Shown: positions 36,097 through 47,360, numbered from the stretch's first letter. The stretch: DNA of 64,000 bases from Pseudomonadota bacterium (GCA_022566735.1 JADFIG010000006.1:1-64000); one strand, 5' to 3'. Notes: generated from the sequence alone by a model not told the origin. Numbers and translations are program-made.

Positions 36097-36144
36097 CATG
36101 GGCGGAGCAACCGCGGTCGCTCCATCGCAGGCAGGGCTCAGCGC

Positions 36145-37674
36145 TCAGGCCGTGCGGAACACGTTGACCGCACCCGACAGGCGCTGGGCCTGATCGCGCA
36201 TGCTCTGCGCGGCCGCGGCCGATTGCTCGACCAGCGCGGCGTTCTGCTGCGTCATCTGGTCCAGGTGCGTGACCGCCGTGGTGATCTGGCGGATGCCATC
36301 GCTTTGCTCCGAGGCCGAGGCGCTGATGTCGCCCATCATGTCGGTGACGCGCTGGATGGCCGAGACGATGTCGTCCATGGCGTGGCCGGCCTGGCCCACC
36401 AGCTCGGCGCCTGAATCGACGCGCTCGCTGGAGGCCGCGATCAGCGCCTTGATCTCGCGGGCGGCGTTGGCCGAGCGCTGCGCCAGCGAGCGCACCTCGG
36501 AGGCCACCACGGCGAAACCGCGGCCCTGTTCGCCGGCGCGGGCGGCCTCCACCGCGGCGTTCAGCGCCAGGATGTTGGTCTGGAAGGCGATGCCGTCGAT
36601 CACGCCGATGATGTCGTTGATCTTGCGCGACGAGGTGGCGATGTCCTCCATCGTGGCCACCACCTGGTGCACCACCTGGCCGCCGCGCTGGGCGGCGTCG
36701 CTGGCCGAGGCCGCCAGCTGGTTGGCCTGCGAGGCGGCCTGGGCCGAGTGGGTCACGGTGCCGGCCAGCTGCTCCATCGACGAGGCGGTTTCCTGCAGGC
36801 TGGAGGCGGTCTGCTCGGTGCGGTTGGAGAGGTCCTGGTTGCCCGTGGCGATCTCCGACGACGCGGTGTGGATGCTCTCGGTGCTGTGGCGGACCTCGCG
36901 CACCAGGGCGCCCAGCGAGGCGGTCATGTCGTGGAGCGACTTCATCAGCGCGCCGAACTCGTCCTGGCGGTTGAGGTTGACGCGCACGCTGAGGTCGCCC
37001 TGGGCGATGTGGGCGGCGACCTGGATGGCCTCCTGCAGGGGCGTCTGGATCGAGCGGATCAGGAAGTGGGCGCCGACGGCGGTGGCGATCAGCACGGCCA
37101 GCACCATCAGGCCGGCCGTCGTGGTGATGTTGCGGCGCGCCGCCGAGATCTCGCTCTGGATGCGGCGGCCCTCTTCCTCCTGCAGCGCGGCAAAGCCTTG
37201 CAGGGCTTCGGCGTAGGCGTTGGTCAGGGGCACGAACTCCTTGAGCACCTTCTCGCGGGAGGTGTCCATCTGGCCGCTGTCGCGCAGGGCGGCGAGTTCC
37301 TTGTTCAGCGCCAGGGTCTGCTTGCGCAGCTCGGCCACCTTGGCCATCTGGTCGCGGTCCTTGTCGCTCAGCGGCATCTCCTGGATGCTTTTCTGGATGC
37401 GGGTGATTTCTTCGATGGTGCTCGCGTTCGTCTTGGCAAACGTCTGCGCCACGAAGGGGTCGCTGCTGAGCGCGGCGGCGACGACGCGTGTGATGGTGTT
37501 GGTGCTCAGGCGCGCCCACTGGTTGGCCGCGTGCAGCTTGGCGTCGCTGACCTGCAGGGCCGCGTTGGCCGACTGCTGCTGGTGGGCAGAACGCCAGGCC
37601 GCCAGGGCGACCGTGCCCAGCATGGCCACGATCAGGGCGGCAACCGCAGCCCACAGCTTGACCGAAATCCTCAT
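36145..37674 (-). CDS. Methyl-accepting chemotaxis protein (2)
   Basis: Inner-membrane chemoreceptor of 509 residues from ATG 37674 (GGAG upstream). TM1 about 7-27 ([20 protein letters not shown]), helical periplasmic domain of about 155 residues, TM2 about 187-207 ([20 protein letters not shown]), HAMP ([19 protein letters not shown]), and a signalling domain with [20 protein letters not shown] and [20 protein letters not shown]. No C-terminal CheR pentapeptide (ends VNVFRTA). The cytoplasmic part is close to chemoreceptor 1 while the sensors differ, so the two read different signals. A sigma-28-like promoter lies 106 nt upstream. Confidence 0.95.
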   Translation of the reverse strand: MRISVKLWAAVAALIVAMLGTVALAAWRSAHQQQSANAALQVSDAKLHAANQWARLSTNTITRVVAAALSSDPFVAQTFAKTNASTIEEITRIQKSIQEMPLSDKDRDQMAKVAELRKQTLALNKELAALRDSGQMDTSREKVLKEFVPLTNAYAEALQGFAALQEEEGRRIQSEISAARRNITTTAGLMVLAVLIATAVGAHFLIRSIQTPLQEAIQVAAHIAQGDLSVRVNLNRQDEFGALMKSLHDMTASLGALVREVRHSTESIHTASSEIATGNQDLSNRTEQTASSLQETASSMEQLAGTVTHSAQAASQANQLAASASDAAQRGGQVVHQVVATMEDIATSSRKINDIIGVIDGIAFQTNILALNAAVEAARAGEQGRGFAVVASEVRSLAQRSANAAREIKALIAASSERVDSGAELVGQAGHAMDDIVSAIQRVTDMMGDISASASEQSDGIRQITTAVTHLDQMTQQNAALVEQSAAAAQSMRDQAQRLSGAVNVFRTA

Positions 37675-37779
37675 GTTTGTCTCCGTGCCGGAAGTGCCTG
37701 CGCCAGCGCGCGGCCCCCAAAAGGTGAATCAGAGATGGGACGTGCGAGGCGCTGGGGGTGGCGCTGTCTCGCTCGGGAT

Positions 37780-37806
37780 GTATCGGTCGCTGGCGGGCAA
37801 ACTGAA
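37780..37806 (-). promoter_or_regulatory. Sigma-28 (FliA)-like promoter for chemoreceptor 2
   Basis: Minus strand: TTCAGTTT, 11 nt, ACCGATAC, against TAAAGTTT-N11-GCCGATAA (6/8 and 6/8, exact spacing). Weaker than the site before chemoreceptor 1 but the same geometry. Confidence 0.6.
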
Positions 37807-37929
37807 GGACGGTGGCATGCGCGCAACTATGTCGCGACAGGTGCGCATTTCATGTGACCAAATTCACCGGGACGCCCTAGGATCTGTAATTCGGTCAGCG
37901 CCTCGGTGGGCGGTGGCCGCGATGGATTC

Positions 37930-39201
37930 ATGCTCAAAAAGATCCCGACCCATCAGCTCTGTGTTGGCATGTTCGTGCACGAGGTGTGCGGCTCGTGGCT
38001 GTCGCATCCCTTCTGGCGTTCGGCCTTCAAGGTGAGCGATGCCCGCCAGATCGCGCAACTCGTGGCCGCGGTCCAGGAGGTGGTGATCGACACCGGCAAG
38101 GGCCTGGACGTGGCGCCGCCTGCGGCCCGCACGACCTTCATGGACGACGTCGAGATCCACGAGGCGGACCTCGCCCCCAGCCCGCAGGCCGTCGGTTCCG
38201 GTGTGGCCGGCGAGGCCGGGCTGGGCATGCGCCTGCCTCCGCCCGCGGCGACCAGCTTCCAGGACGAGGTGCTGCGCGCCTCGCGCATCGTCGCGCAGTC
38301 GCGCACGGCCATGAAGTCCATGTTCCAGGACGCGCGCATGGGCAAGGCGATCGACGCCGAGCACTGCCTGCCCCTGGTCAGCGACATCGCCGAGTCGGTG
38401 CAGCGCAACCCCGGCGCCATCGTCAGCCTGGCGCGCCTGAAGACCAGCGACGACTACACCTTCATGCACTCGGTGGCGGTGTGCGCCCTGATGGTGGCGC
38501 TGGCCCGCCAACTGGGGCTCAGCGACAGTGACACCCGCGAAGCCGGCCTGGCCGGCCTGGTGCACGACCTGGGCAAGGCCATGATGCCGCTGGAGGTGCT
38601 CAACAAGCCGGGCGCCCTGACCAGCGAAGAGTTCGCCATCATGAAGAACCACCCCGCGGCCGGGCACAAGATGCTGGTCGAGGGCAAGGGCGTGGGGCCC
38701 ATCCCGCTGGACGTCTGCCTGCACCACCACGAGAAGGTCAACGGCAAGGGCTACCCGCACGGCCTCAAGGGCGACGAGATCAGCCTGTTCGCCAGGATGG
38801 GCGCGGTCTGCGATGTCTACGACGCCATCACCTCCAACCGGCCGTACAAGGCGGGCTGGGATCCGGCCGACTCGATCACCAAGATGGCGCAGTGGGCCAA
38901 GGACGGCCACTTCGACGAGCGCATCTTCCAGGCCTTCGTCAAGAGCATCGGCATCTACCCGACGGGCTCGCTCGTCAAGCTCAAGTCGGGGCGCCTGGCC
39001 ATCGTGGTCGAGCAGGGTGAAAGCTCCCTGCTCAGCCCCATCGTCAAGGTCTTCTACTCGACCAAGGCCAGCGAGCCCCTGGTGCCCGAGCGGCTGGACC
39101 TGGGCCAGTCGGCCGACCAGATCGTCAGCCGGGAAAGCCCCGCGGTCTGGGGTTTCAAGAACCTCGACGAGCTGTGGCTGCCGCCCGAGGCGCGGGCCTG
39201 A
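37930..39201 (+). CDS. HD-GYP domain cyclic-di-GMP phosphodiesterase
   Basis: Predicted c-di-GMP hydrolase of 423 residues. The N-terminal DUF3391 region (LCVGMFVHEVCGSWLSHPFW, FKVSDARQIAQL) precedes the HD-GYP domain: HSVAVCALMVALAR, LAGLVHDLGKAMMP (HD), MKNHPAAGHKML, LHHHEKVNGKGYPHGLKG (HHE and GYP), and MGAVCDVYDAITSNRPYK. The metal ligands and the GYP loop are intact, so it is probably active. ATG 37930 is chosen for the conserved MLKKIP start. Its own promoter may be TTCACC, 16 nt, TGTAAT around 37865-37893. It is divergent from chemoreceptor 2. Confidence 0.94.
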   Translation: MLKKIPTHQLCVGMFVHEVCGSWLSHPFWRSAFKVSDARQIAQLVAAVQEVVIDTGKGLDVAPPAARTTFMDDVEIHEADLAPSPQAVGSGVAGEAGLGMRLPPPAATSFQDEVLRASRIVAQSRTAMKSMFQDARMGKAIDAEHCLPLVSDIAESVQRNPGAIVSLARLKTSDDYTFMHSVAVCALMVALARQLGLSDSDTREAGLAGLVHDLGKAMMPLEVLNKPGALTSEEFAIMKNHPAAGHKMLVEGKGVGPIPLDVCLHHHEKVNGKGYPHGLKGDEISLFARMGAVCDVYDAITSNRPYKAGWDPADSITKMAQWAKDGHFDERIFQAFVKSIGIYPTGSLVKLKSGRLAIVVEQGESSLLSPIVKVFYSTKASEPLVPERLDLGQSADQIVSRESPAVWGFKNLDELWLPPEARA

Positions 39202-39225
39202 GCCCGGCCTGAGGGGCCACCGGCC

Positions 39226-40851
<1,626 letters not shown>

Positions 40852-40981
40852 GGCGGGCTGGAGGCGTGCAGGGGCCTTGCGGCGGGGTTCTGGCGGCAGG
40901 TCGCCAGTGGCGACGCGGTCAATCGCGCATTGTCTCAGGCTTGGCGCCCGTGGTGTGTGGCGCTGCCGTCGGGGGCCGCAC

Positions 40982-41010
40982 AAACGAACATGGCGCCCGA
41001 AGGCGCCATG
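40982..41010 (-). terminator. Hairpin terminator of the PEP-CTERM gene
   Basis: A 9-bp stem, CATGGCGCC with GGCGCCATG (40989-40997 and 41002-41010), closes a CGAA loop. On the minus strand it is followed by the U-rich TTCGTTTG. It lies 47 nt after the stop at 41057. Confidence 0.65.
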
Positions 41011-41056
41011 GAGGCAGGCCAGGCCGCAAGGGGCCAGGGGCAGGCGCCGAACGGCC

Positions 41057-41854
41057 TCAGGCGGCCTTGCGGCGGCGGGCCACCAGACCGGCCACGGCCA
41101 GACCGGCCAGGGCGATGGCGTGGCTGGAGGGCTCGGGCACGGCGGTCATGGCGATGCTGCCAGTGGGCAGGCCGGCGCTGGTGGGCGACCAGTTGCTGGC
41201 ATTCGCGAAGGCGCTCAGCCACTCGGCCTTGCTCTTGGCCGGGCCGGCCAGCACGGAAGCGTTGATGGCGATGGTGCCGCCAACCGGGTAGTTCAGCGTC
41301 ACGGCGGTGCTGCCAGCCGTCAGGCCCGGGACCACGCCGCCGGTGCTCGCACTGGTGGCGACCTCGAAGCCGTTGGTGTCGTCCAGGGTGTACAGCGCCG
41401 TCTGCGTGGCGGTGTTGAACAGCGGGTTGCTGGGGTTGCTGTTCTGGAAGGCGGTGATCTGGTCGCCCGCGGTGCTCAGGGCCAGGGGGGCGTAGGAGCC
41501 CGCGGTGGCGCCGGTGATCCCGCCGGTGACGCCGTCGGTGGTGAAGCTGGCGTTGGTCGACAGCACGATGGTGCCGGCGGCCACGTTGCTGGCGGCGGTC
41601 CACTTGGTGAGGTTCTCGTTGCCGTCGCCGTCGGTGGCGGAGCTGCCGCGGAAGGCGGTGCCGGTCCAGCCGTTGTCGGTGAAGTAGACCACTTCGCCGG
41701 CGCTGATGTTGCTCAGGGCGACGAAGGCGAAGGAGTCGATGGCGCCGTTGTTGATGCGACCGATGATGGCGATGTCGCCAGCGGTCAGGGCGGCCTGGGC
41801 GGCGCCCGCGGTGCCCAGGGCCAGCAGCAGGGCGGAAAGCTTGTGGAACTTCAT
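41057..41854 (-). CDS. PEP-CTERM sorting domain protein (1)
   Basis: Exported protein of 265 residues targeted by the exosortase/EpsH sorting pathway. The signal peptide is residues 1-21 (LSALLLALGTAGAAQA), the body is Thr/Ser/Asn/Gly-rich (IAIIGRINNGAIDSFAFVAL, VYFTDNGWTGTAF) and resembles the lamin-tail-like secreted domains of such proteins. The C-terminus has the motif VPEPSSHAIALAGLAVAG followed by LVARRRKAA: PEP box, hydrophobic helix, basic end. ATG 41854 has GGAG upstream. A dedicated exosortase must lie elsewhere. Function unknown, presumed cell-surface or matrix. Confidence 0.88.
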   Translation of the reverse strand: MKFHKLSALLLALGTAGAAQAALTAGDIAIIGRINNGAIDSFAFVALSNISAGEVVYFTDNGWTGTAFRGSSATDGDGNENLTKWTAASNVAAGTIVLSTNASFTTDGVTGGITGATAGSYAPLALSTAGDQITAFQNSNPSNPLFNTATQTALYTLDDTNGFEVATSASTGGVVPGLTAGSTAVTLNYPVGGTIAINASVLAGPAKSKAEWLSAFANASNWSPTSAGLPTGSIAMTAVPEPSSHAIALAGLAVAGLVARRRKAA

Positions 41855-42063
41855 GGGAACTCCGTGCAGGGGATGGGATCGGACGGACGGCCCGTTCACC
41901 ACGAACCAGGATTCACAATCTAGGAAAGCGCCGTGAAATGCCCATGAACGGCGCGACGCGGATGTGCGCCGCAAGGACCATGGTCTGGCGACATTTGCGG
42001 CGGGATGGTGTCCAATGGGGTGTCCGATGGGCGGTGCGCATCGCGAGAGAGGCAGGCCGACGC

Positions 42064-43152
42064 GTGAGTTCCCTGATGCATTTCCGCGGGTTCTTTTCCC
42101 CGCAGGCCCGGGAGGCCGAGGTCTTCCCGCGCCTGATGCTGGTGATTTCGGTGATCGCCTGCGTCGCCCACCTGAGCTTCATCGTCCTGTTCGACGCCAT
42201 CGGCGTCACCGTGCTGGCGTGGGCCAACGTCGCCAGCGTGCTGGTCTTTGCCCTGGCGGCCTGGCTCACCCGGCAAGGCCGCGCGGTGCTGGCCCTGCAG
42301 CTGATGGGCCTCGAAATCCTGTTGCACGGTACCGTGGCCACGGCCCTCATCGGCTGGACCGCCGGCTTCCACTGCTACATCGTCCTCATCATCCCGGTGG
42401 CCATCCTCAGCACCGTCTTTCGGCCGCGCACCAAGGCGGTGGTGGCGGTGGGGGCCGGGCTGTACGACATCGGGCTGGACATGGCCTACCGCGTGGCGAC
42501 CCCGGCCATCGAGGTCGCCCCGGACACCCTGGCCGTCCTGCACCACTTCAACCAGGCCAGCACCTTGCTCATCCTGGGGCTGCTGTCCATGGCCTACTTC
42601 CGCCTGGTCAAGCGCGCCGAGGAGGGCCTGCGCGAGCTGGCCTGCACCGACCCGCTCACGCACCTGCGCAACCGCCGCTCCGCCATGGAGATGGCCCAGC
42701 GCGAGGCCGCCGTCTTCCAGCGCGGTGGCCAGCCCCTGGCCGTCGTGATCGGGGATGTGGACCACTTCAAGCACGTCAACGACCAGCACGGCCACGCCGT
42801 CGGCGACACGGCCCTGCGCGCCATCGCCCGCGTGCTGCGCGAGGGGGTGCGCGAAGTCGACCATGTGGCCCGCTGGGGTGGCGAGGAGTTCCTGGTGCTG
42901 CTGCCGGCCACCGACACCGGGGAGGCCCTGCGCGTCTGCGAGCGGTTGCGCCAGGGGGTGCAGGTGCTGTCGACGCAGAACCTCGGCGGCGTCGCCTTGC
43001 CGCTGACCATCACCCTGGGCGTGGCCGTGCTGCAGCCGGGCGAATCCATCGAGCAGGTGCTGGTGCGGGCCGACCGTGCCCTGTACGAGGGCAAGCAGGC
43101 CGGCCGCAACCGTGTGGTTTTGGCAGGACACGAAGGCCCGCCCGCCCTATAA
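42064..43152 (+). CDS. Membrane-bound diguanylate cyclase (GGDEF) 2
   Basis: c-di-GMP synthase of 362 residues. Six hydrophobic helices ([89 protein letters not shown]) lead to the catalytic domain with [33 protein letters not shown] and the active site [11 protein letters not shown]. The start is taken as GTG 42064, with GAGAGGCAGG ahead; ATG 42076 is an alternative. Its final codons overlap the ahcY promoter, whose TATAAT includes the TAA stop. Confidence 0.93.
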   Translation: MSSLMHFRGFFSPQAREAEVFPRLMLVISVIACVAHLSFIVLFDAIGVTVLAWANVASVLVFALAAWLTRQGRAVLALQLMGLEILLHGTVATALIGWTAGFHCYIVLIIPVAILSTVFRPRTKAVVAVGAGLYDIGLDMAYRVATPAIEVAPDTLAVLHHFNQASTLLILGLLSMAYFRLVKRAEEGLRELACTDPLTHLRNRRSAMEMAQREAAVFQRGGQPLAVVIGDVDHFKHVNDQHGHAVGDTALRAIARVLREGVREVDHVARWGGEEFLVLLPATDTGEALRVCERLRQGVQVLSTQNLGGVALPLTITLGVAVLQPGESIEQVLVRADRALYEGKQAGRNRVVLAGHEGPPAL

Positions 43153-43153
43153 T
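43125..43153 (+). promoter_or_regulatory. Sigma-70 promoter of ahcY
   Basis: AGGACA (43125-43130), 17 nt, TATAAT (43148-43153). The -10 is a perfect match and overlaps the stop codon of the diguanylate cyclase gene. Predicted start near 43160, exactly where the riboswitch fold begins. Confidence 0.75.
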
Positions 43154-43158
43154 CCGGC

Positions 43159-43248
43159 CACCTTCGAGGAGCGTTGCAAGGCCCCTCGCGTCGACAGACG
43201 CCAGCGGCCCCAGGCTCGAAGGCTTCCCTTTTTGCAACGGCGCTCACC
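43159..43248 (+). promoter_or_regulatory. SAH riboswitch upstream of ahcY
   Basis: S-adenosylhomocysteine riboswitch (RF01057 type), which turns on ahcY when SAH accumulates. P1 is CCTTCGAG (43161-43168) with CTCGAAGG (43215-43222), 8 perfect pairs. The conserved core GAGGAGCGTTGCAA follows the 5' arm, and the 3' conserved GCAACGGCGCTCAC is present. CGTTGC (43172-43177) pairs with GCAACG (43234-43239) as the pseudoknot. Position and core sequence both fit the class. Confidence 0.9.
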
Positions 43249-43271
43249 CGCATGTGTCCCGCTGGGTGAGC
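43242..43271 (+). promoter_or_regulatory. Hairpin following the SAH aptamer (expression platform candidate)
   Basis: GCTCACCC (43242-43249) and GGGTGAGC (43264-43271) form an 8-bp stem with a 14-nt loop. It begins 2 nt after the pseudoknot strand and could compete with, or stack on, the aptamer. No U-run follows, so any effect would be on translation or on Rho. Confidence 0.5.
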
Positions 43272-43357
43272 CATTCCTGCTCCACGTCCGCTGTCTGCGC
43301 GTGGAGCCCTCCCTGCAGCGCACGGCGGCTTTCGAATCCCACTTCGGAGCTGAGTCC

Positions 43358-44806
43358 ATGAATGCTGTGTTGAAAAGCCTCGTTTCCTCCCACCAAGGCG
43401 TCGATTGCGTCGTCGCCGACATGTCCCTGGCCGCCTGGGGCCGCAAGGAAATCCTGATTGCCGAAAGCGAGATGCCCGCGCTGATGGCCATCCGCAAGGA
43501 ATACGCGGCCAGCCAGCCGCTCAAGGGCGCGCGCGTCACCGGTTCGCTGCACATGACCATCCAGACGGCCGTGCTGGTGGAAACGCTGCAGGCCCTGGGC
43601 GCCGAAGTGCGCTGGGCCTCGTGCAACATCTTCTCGACGCAGGACCACGCCGCTGCCGCTCTGGTGGCCGCCGGCACGCCCGTGTTCGCCTACAAGGGCG
43701 AGTCGCTGGAAGACTACTGGGACTACACCCACCGCATCTTCGACTTCGGTGCCAAGGGCACGGCAGGCGAAGGCCCCAACATGATCCTGGACGACGGTGG
43801 TGACGCCACGCTGCTGATGCACCTGGGCAAGAAAGCCGAGAAGGACCTGTCCGTGCTGGCCAACCCGGGCAGCGACGAAGAGCGCATCCTGTTCGCCGCC
43901 ATTCAGGCCAAGCTGGCCGAAGACAGCACCTGGTACTCGCGCAAGGCCGCCGAAATCATCGGCGTGACCGAAGAGACCACCACCGGCGTGCACCGCCTCA
44001 ACGAGATGAGCGCCAAGGGCTCGCTGCTGTTCCGCGCCATCAACGTCAATGACTCGGTCACCAAGTCCAAGTTCGACAACCTGTACGGCTGCCGCGAGTC
44101 CCTGGTGGACGGCATCAAGCGCGCCACCGACGTCATGATCGCCGGCAAGGTCGCCGTGGTGGCCGGCTATGGCGACGTGGGCAAGGGTTCGGCCCAGGCC
44201 CTGCGCGCCCTGTCGGCCCAGGTGTGGGTCACCGAGATCGACCCGATCAACGCCCTGCAGGCCGCCATGGAAGGCTTCCGCGTGGTGACGATGGAATGGG
44301 CCGCCGACAAGGCCGACATCTTCGTGACCACGACCGGCAACCGCGACGTGATCACCTTCGAGCACATGGCCGCGATGAAGAACAACGCCATCGTCTGCAA
44401 CATCGGCCACTTCGACAACGAGATCCAGGTCGCCAAGCTGGAGCAGCAGTGCGAGTGGGAAGAGATCAAGCCGCAGGTCGACCACGTCATCTTCAAGGAT
44501 GGCAAGCGCATCATCCTGCTGGCCAAGGGCCGCCTGGTGAACCTGGGCTGCGGCACCGGCCACCCCAGCTACGTGATGTCGTCGAGCTTCGCCAACCAGA
44601 CCCTGGCGCAGATCGAGCTGTTCGCCCACCAGGACGCCTACGACGTGGGCAAGGTCTACGTGCTGCCCAAGCACCTCGACGAGAAGGTGGCCCGCCTGCA
44701 GCTGACCACGCTGAACGCCGAGCTGACCACGCTGACCGACGAGCAGGCCGCCTACATCGGTGTGCCGGTGCAAGGCCCTTACAAGCCCGACACCTACCGG
44801 TATTGA
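43358..44806 (+). CDS. ahcY: Adenosylhomocysteinase AhcY
   Basis: NAD-dependent SAH hydrolase giving adenosine and homocysteine, clearing the product of methyltransferases. It has 482 residues. Landmarks: [40 protein letters not shown], the insertion-bearing [22 protein letters not shown]-binding [39 protein letters not shown] and the C-terminal [10 protein letters not shown]. The 40-residue insert in the catalytic part is the long bacterial/plant form. ATG 43358 has GGAG at 43346. Controlled by the SAH riboswitch. tlyA follows 12 nt later, then metF. Confidence 0.98.
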   Translation: MNAVLKSLVSSHQGVDCVVADMSLAAWGRKEILIAESEMPALMAIRKEYAASQPLKGARVTGSLHMTIQTAVLVETLQALGAEVRWASCNIFSTQDHAAAALVAAGTPVFAYKGESLEDYWDYTHRIFDFGAKGTAGEGPNMILDDGGDATLLMHLGKKAEKDLSVLANPGSDEERILFAAIQAKLAEDSTWYSRKAAEIIGVTEETTTGVHRLNEMSAKGSLLFRAINVNDSVTKSKFDNLYGCRESLVDGIKRATDVMIAGKVAVVAGYGDVGKGSAQALRALSAQVWVTEIDPINALQAAMEGFRVVTMEWAADKADIFVTTTGNRDVITFEHMAAMKNNAIVCNIGHFDNEIQVAKLEQQCEWEEIKPQVDHVIFKDGKRIILLAKGRLVNLGCGTGHPSYVMSSSFANQTLAQIELFAHQDAYDVGKVYVLPKHLDEKVARLQLTTLNAELTTLTDEQAAYIGVPVQGPYKPDTYRY

Positions 44807-44818
44807 TCCCCTGCCTGC

Positions 44819-45616
44819 ATGTCTTTGCCTCCATTGACCCAACGCGCGGACCAGCAGATCGTGGCCCTGGGCCTGGCGCCGACGCGCTCGGCCGCCCAGC
44901 GCCTGGTGGACGCCGGCTCCGTGCAGTGGCTCGGCCCTGAGGGCTGGACCACCGTGCGCAAGGCCGGCGAGAGCCTGCCCATCGGCGCCGAGTTCCAGGT
45001 GCTCGACGATGCCGAGACCCGTTGGGTCTCGCGCGCGGGCCTGAAGCTCGACGGTGCCATCCAGCTGTGCCGCGCAGGCAAGCCGCTGCTGCAGGTCAAG
45101 GGCAAGGTCTGCCTGGACGTGGGCCAGAGCACCGGTGGCTTCACCGAGGTGCTGCTGGCCCACGGAGCCAGGCACGTGGTCGGCGTCGACGTCGGCCACG
45201 GGCAGGTGCACCCGCGCATCCGCGCGCACGCGCAGGTCAGCGTCATCGAGGGCGTCAATGCCCGCCACATGGCCGCCGAGGACCTGGGCGAGGCCTGGCC
45301 CAAGCCAGGTTTTGCCCTCGTCACCGGTGACCTGTCCTTCATTTCCCTGACCCTGGTGCTGCCGGCCCTGGTGCCGCTGCTGGCGCCCAAGGGCGAGCTG
45401 CTCATGCTGGTCAAGCCGCAGTTCGAGCTCCAACCCGCCCAGATCGGCAAGGGCGGCCTGGTCAAAGACCCGGCTTCTTACGCCGAGGTCGAGGCCCGCA
45501 TCCGCCAGGCCTGCACCGAGCTGGGCCTGGAGGTGGTGAGCTACTTCGACAGCCCCATCGCCGGTGGCGATGGCAACCGTGAATTCTTCGTGCGCGCGCG
45601 TCGCGCCCAGGCCTGA
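44819..45616 (+). CDS. TlyA-family rRNA methyltransferase
   Basis: TlyA/FtsJ-type protein of 265 residues: an N-terminal S4 RNA-binding domain (RADQQIVALGLAPTRSAAQR) and an RrmJ-like methyltransferase domain (VSRAGLKLDGAIQ, SAM motif CLDVGQSTGGFTEVLL, GVDVGHGQVHPRI, VTGDLSFISLTLVLPAL, MLVKPQFELQ). TlyA of mycobacteria 2'-O-methylates 16S and 23S rRNA; the target here is unproven, and such genes are often misnamed haemolysin. It starts 12 nt after ahcY and so is probably under the same riboswitch, which would be logical for a SAM-consuming enzyme. Confidence 0.9.
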   Translation: MSLPPLTQRADQQIVALGLAPTRSAAQRLVDAGSVQWLGPEGWTTVRKAGESLPIGAEFQVLDDAETRWVSRAGLKLDGAIQLCRAGKPLLQVKGKVCLDVGQSTGGFTEVLLAHGARHVVGVDVGHGQVHPRIRAHAQVSVIEGVNARHMAAEDLGEAWPKPGFALVTGDLSFISLTLVLPALVPLLAPKGELLMLVKPQFELQPAQIGKGGLVKDPASYAEVEARIRQACTELGLEVVSYFDSPIAGGDGNREFFVRARRAQA

Positions 45617-45659
45617 GCCCGCGAGGCGCAGCGCTTTCAGACACCCCAGCGAGATCCCC

Positions 45660-46523
45660 ATGAGCCAACCCACGCGCACCCCCAACCCGTCGCAGGCGCG
45701 TCTGCCCCTGAGCCTGGAGTTCTTCCCGCCCAAGACCCCTGAAGGCGCCGACAAGCTGGCCGCCGTGCGCCAGCAGCTCTACCCGCTCAAGCCCGAGTAC
45801 TGCTCGGTGACCTATGGTGCCGGCGGCTCGACCCAGGACGGCACCATCCAGACCGTGCGCGCCATCCTGGCCGAAGGCTGCGATGCCGCCCCGCACTTCT
45901 CCTGCATCGGCGCGAGCAAGGCCTCGGTGCGCGAGCAACTGCAGCAGTTCAAGGCCGACGGCATCAGGCGCATCGTGGCCCTGCGCGGCGACCTGCCCAG
46001 CGGCTACGGTGGCTTCGGCGAGTTCAAGTACGCCAGCGAGCTGGTGGCCTTCATCCGCGAGGAAACCGGCAGCCACTTCCACATCGAGGTGGGCGCCTAC
46101 CCCGAGATGCACCCCCAGGCCCGCAACCCGCAGGCCGACCTGCAGGCCTATGTGACCAAGGTCAAGGCCGGCGCCGACGTGGCCATCACCCAGTACTTCT
46201 TCAACACCGACGCCTACTTCCGCTTCGTGGACGAGGCCGAGAAGGCCGGTGCCACCATCCCGGTGGTGCCCGGCATCATGCCCATCACCAACGCCAGCCA
46301 GCTCATCCGTTTCTCGGACGCCTGCGGTGCCGAGGTGCCGCGCTGGATCCGCACCCGCCTGGAAGGCTTCGGCGACGACAAGGCCTCCATCCAGGCCTTC
46401 GGGCTGGACGTGGTCACCGACCTGTGCGACCAGTTGCGTTGCGCCGGCGTGCCCGGCCTGCATTTCTACACGATGAACCAGGCCACCACCGTCAAGGCCA
46501 TCTGCGAGCGCCTGGGCTGGTGA
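45660..46523 (+). CDS. metF: 5,10-methylenetetrahydrofolate reductase MetF
   Basis: FAD enzyme making 5-methyl-THF for homocysteine remethylation. The 287 residues form a TIM barrel: LSLEFFPPKTPEGADKL, EYCSVTYGAGGSTQDGT with the catalytic Glu in EFFPPKT, HFSCIGASKASVREQL, ALRGDLPSGYGGFGEFKYAS, VGAYPEMHPQA, ITQYFFNTDAYFRFV, PGIMPITNASQLIRF and LHFYTMNQATTVKAI. ATG 45660 is 43 nt after tlyA. Same-strand, close order ahcY-tlyA-metF indicates one operon for methyl-group recycling. Confidence 0.97.
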   Translation: MSQPTRTPNPSQARLPLSLEFFPPKTPEGADKLAAVRQQLYPLKPEYCSVTYGAGGSTQDGTIQTVRAILAEGCDAAPHFSCIGASKASVREQLQQFKADGIRRIVALRGDLPSGYGGFGEFKYASELVAFIREETGSHFHIEVGAYPEMHPQARNPQADLQAYVTKVKAGADVAITQYFFNTDAYFRFVDEAEKAGATIPVVPGIMPITNASQLIRFSDACGAEVPRWIRTRLEGFGDDKASIQAFGLDVVTDLCDQLRCAGVPGLHFYTMNQATTVKAICERLGW

Positions 46524-46649
46524 GGGCCGGCTCTTCGGGGCGACGGGCAGGGCGGCGTTGCAAAAACGCATCGCCCCCGGGGTGGAACATGATGTGTGTC
46601 AAAAAGTGACCCGAATGGCCCTGTCGGCGCCAGGGTGGGGTCGGCGGAC

Positions 46650-46663
46650 TTGCGCTGAATCAA
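46650..46663 (+). promoter_or_regulatory. FNR/Anr-like half-matched box before ompW
   Basis: TTGCG-CTGA-ATCAA matches TTGAT-N4-ATCAA at 8 of 10 positions, with a perfect right half-site. It lies 89 bp before the ompW start. E. coli ompW is known to be FNR-controlled; regulation here is inference. Confidence 0.35.
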
Positions 46664-46751
46664 TCGGGCTGCGGGTTGTCACTGATGCAATGGATCCATG
46701 GCGAAACGCAGATCGCATCGCCAGCGAATCAACGCACCGAAGGACCACATC

Positions 46752-47360
46752 ATGATCAAGACATCCGCTCTGTCCCGCGTCGCCGCTGCCGCTCTGGCCG
46801 TGTCGGCCCTGTCCGCTCCCCTGATGGCCCAGGCCGCTGACGGCCCCTGGCTGGTTCGTGCCCGCGCTGTGCATCTGGACCCCGCCAACCGCGGCGACAT
46901 CGATGGCCTGGACATCAACACCAAGACCATCCCGGAAGTGGACATCACCTACTTCTTCACGCCCAACATCGCTGCCGAGTTGATCCTGACCTACCCGCAA
47001 AAGCAGGACGTCACCCTCAACGGCGGTGACATCGGCACCCTCAAGCACCTGCCGCCCACCCTGTCGGCTCAGTACCACTTCAATCCTGAAGGCAAGGTGC
47101 GCCCCTATGTCAGCCTGGGCGTGAACTACACGCGCTTCTCCAGCGTGCACCTGCTGGACGGCGCTGGCAAGGTTGACAAGAGCAGCTTCGGCCTGTCCTA
47201 CGGTGCCGGCATGGACGTGCAACTGTCGGGTCCCTGGTACCTGAACGTGGACGTCAAGAAGGTCGGCATCAAGACCGACGTGAGCGTTTCGGGCACCAAG
47301 CTGGGCACCTTCAAGGTCGACCCGCTGCTGTTCGGCGTCGGCATCGGCTACCGCTTCTGA
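46752..47360 (+). CDS. ompW: OmpW family outer membrane protein
   Basis: Small eight-stranded outer-membrane beta-barrel of 202 residues, thought to pass small hydrophobic molecules. The signal peptide is about residues 1-27 (AAAALAVSALSAPLMAQAA). The mature start DGPWLVRARAVHLDP is the family hallmark, then VDITYFFTPNIAAELILT, LPPTLSAQYHFNPEGKVRPY and terminal LLFGVGIGYRF ending in Phe as required for barrel assembly. ATG 46752 follows an AAGGA-containing leader. It has its own terminator at 47423. Confidence 0.95.
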   Translation: MIKTSALSRVAAAALAVSALSAPLMAQAADGPWLVRARAVHLDPANRGDIDGLDINTKTIPEVDITYFFTPNIAAELILTYPQKQDVTLNGGDIGTLKHLPPTLSAQYHFNPEGKVRPYVSLGVNYTRFSSVHLLDGAGKVDKSSFGLSYGAGMDVQLSGPWYLNVDVKKVGIKTDVSVSGTKLGTFKVDPLLFGVGIGYRF

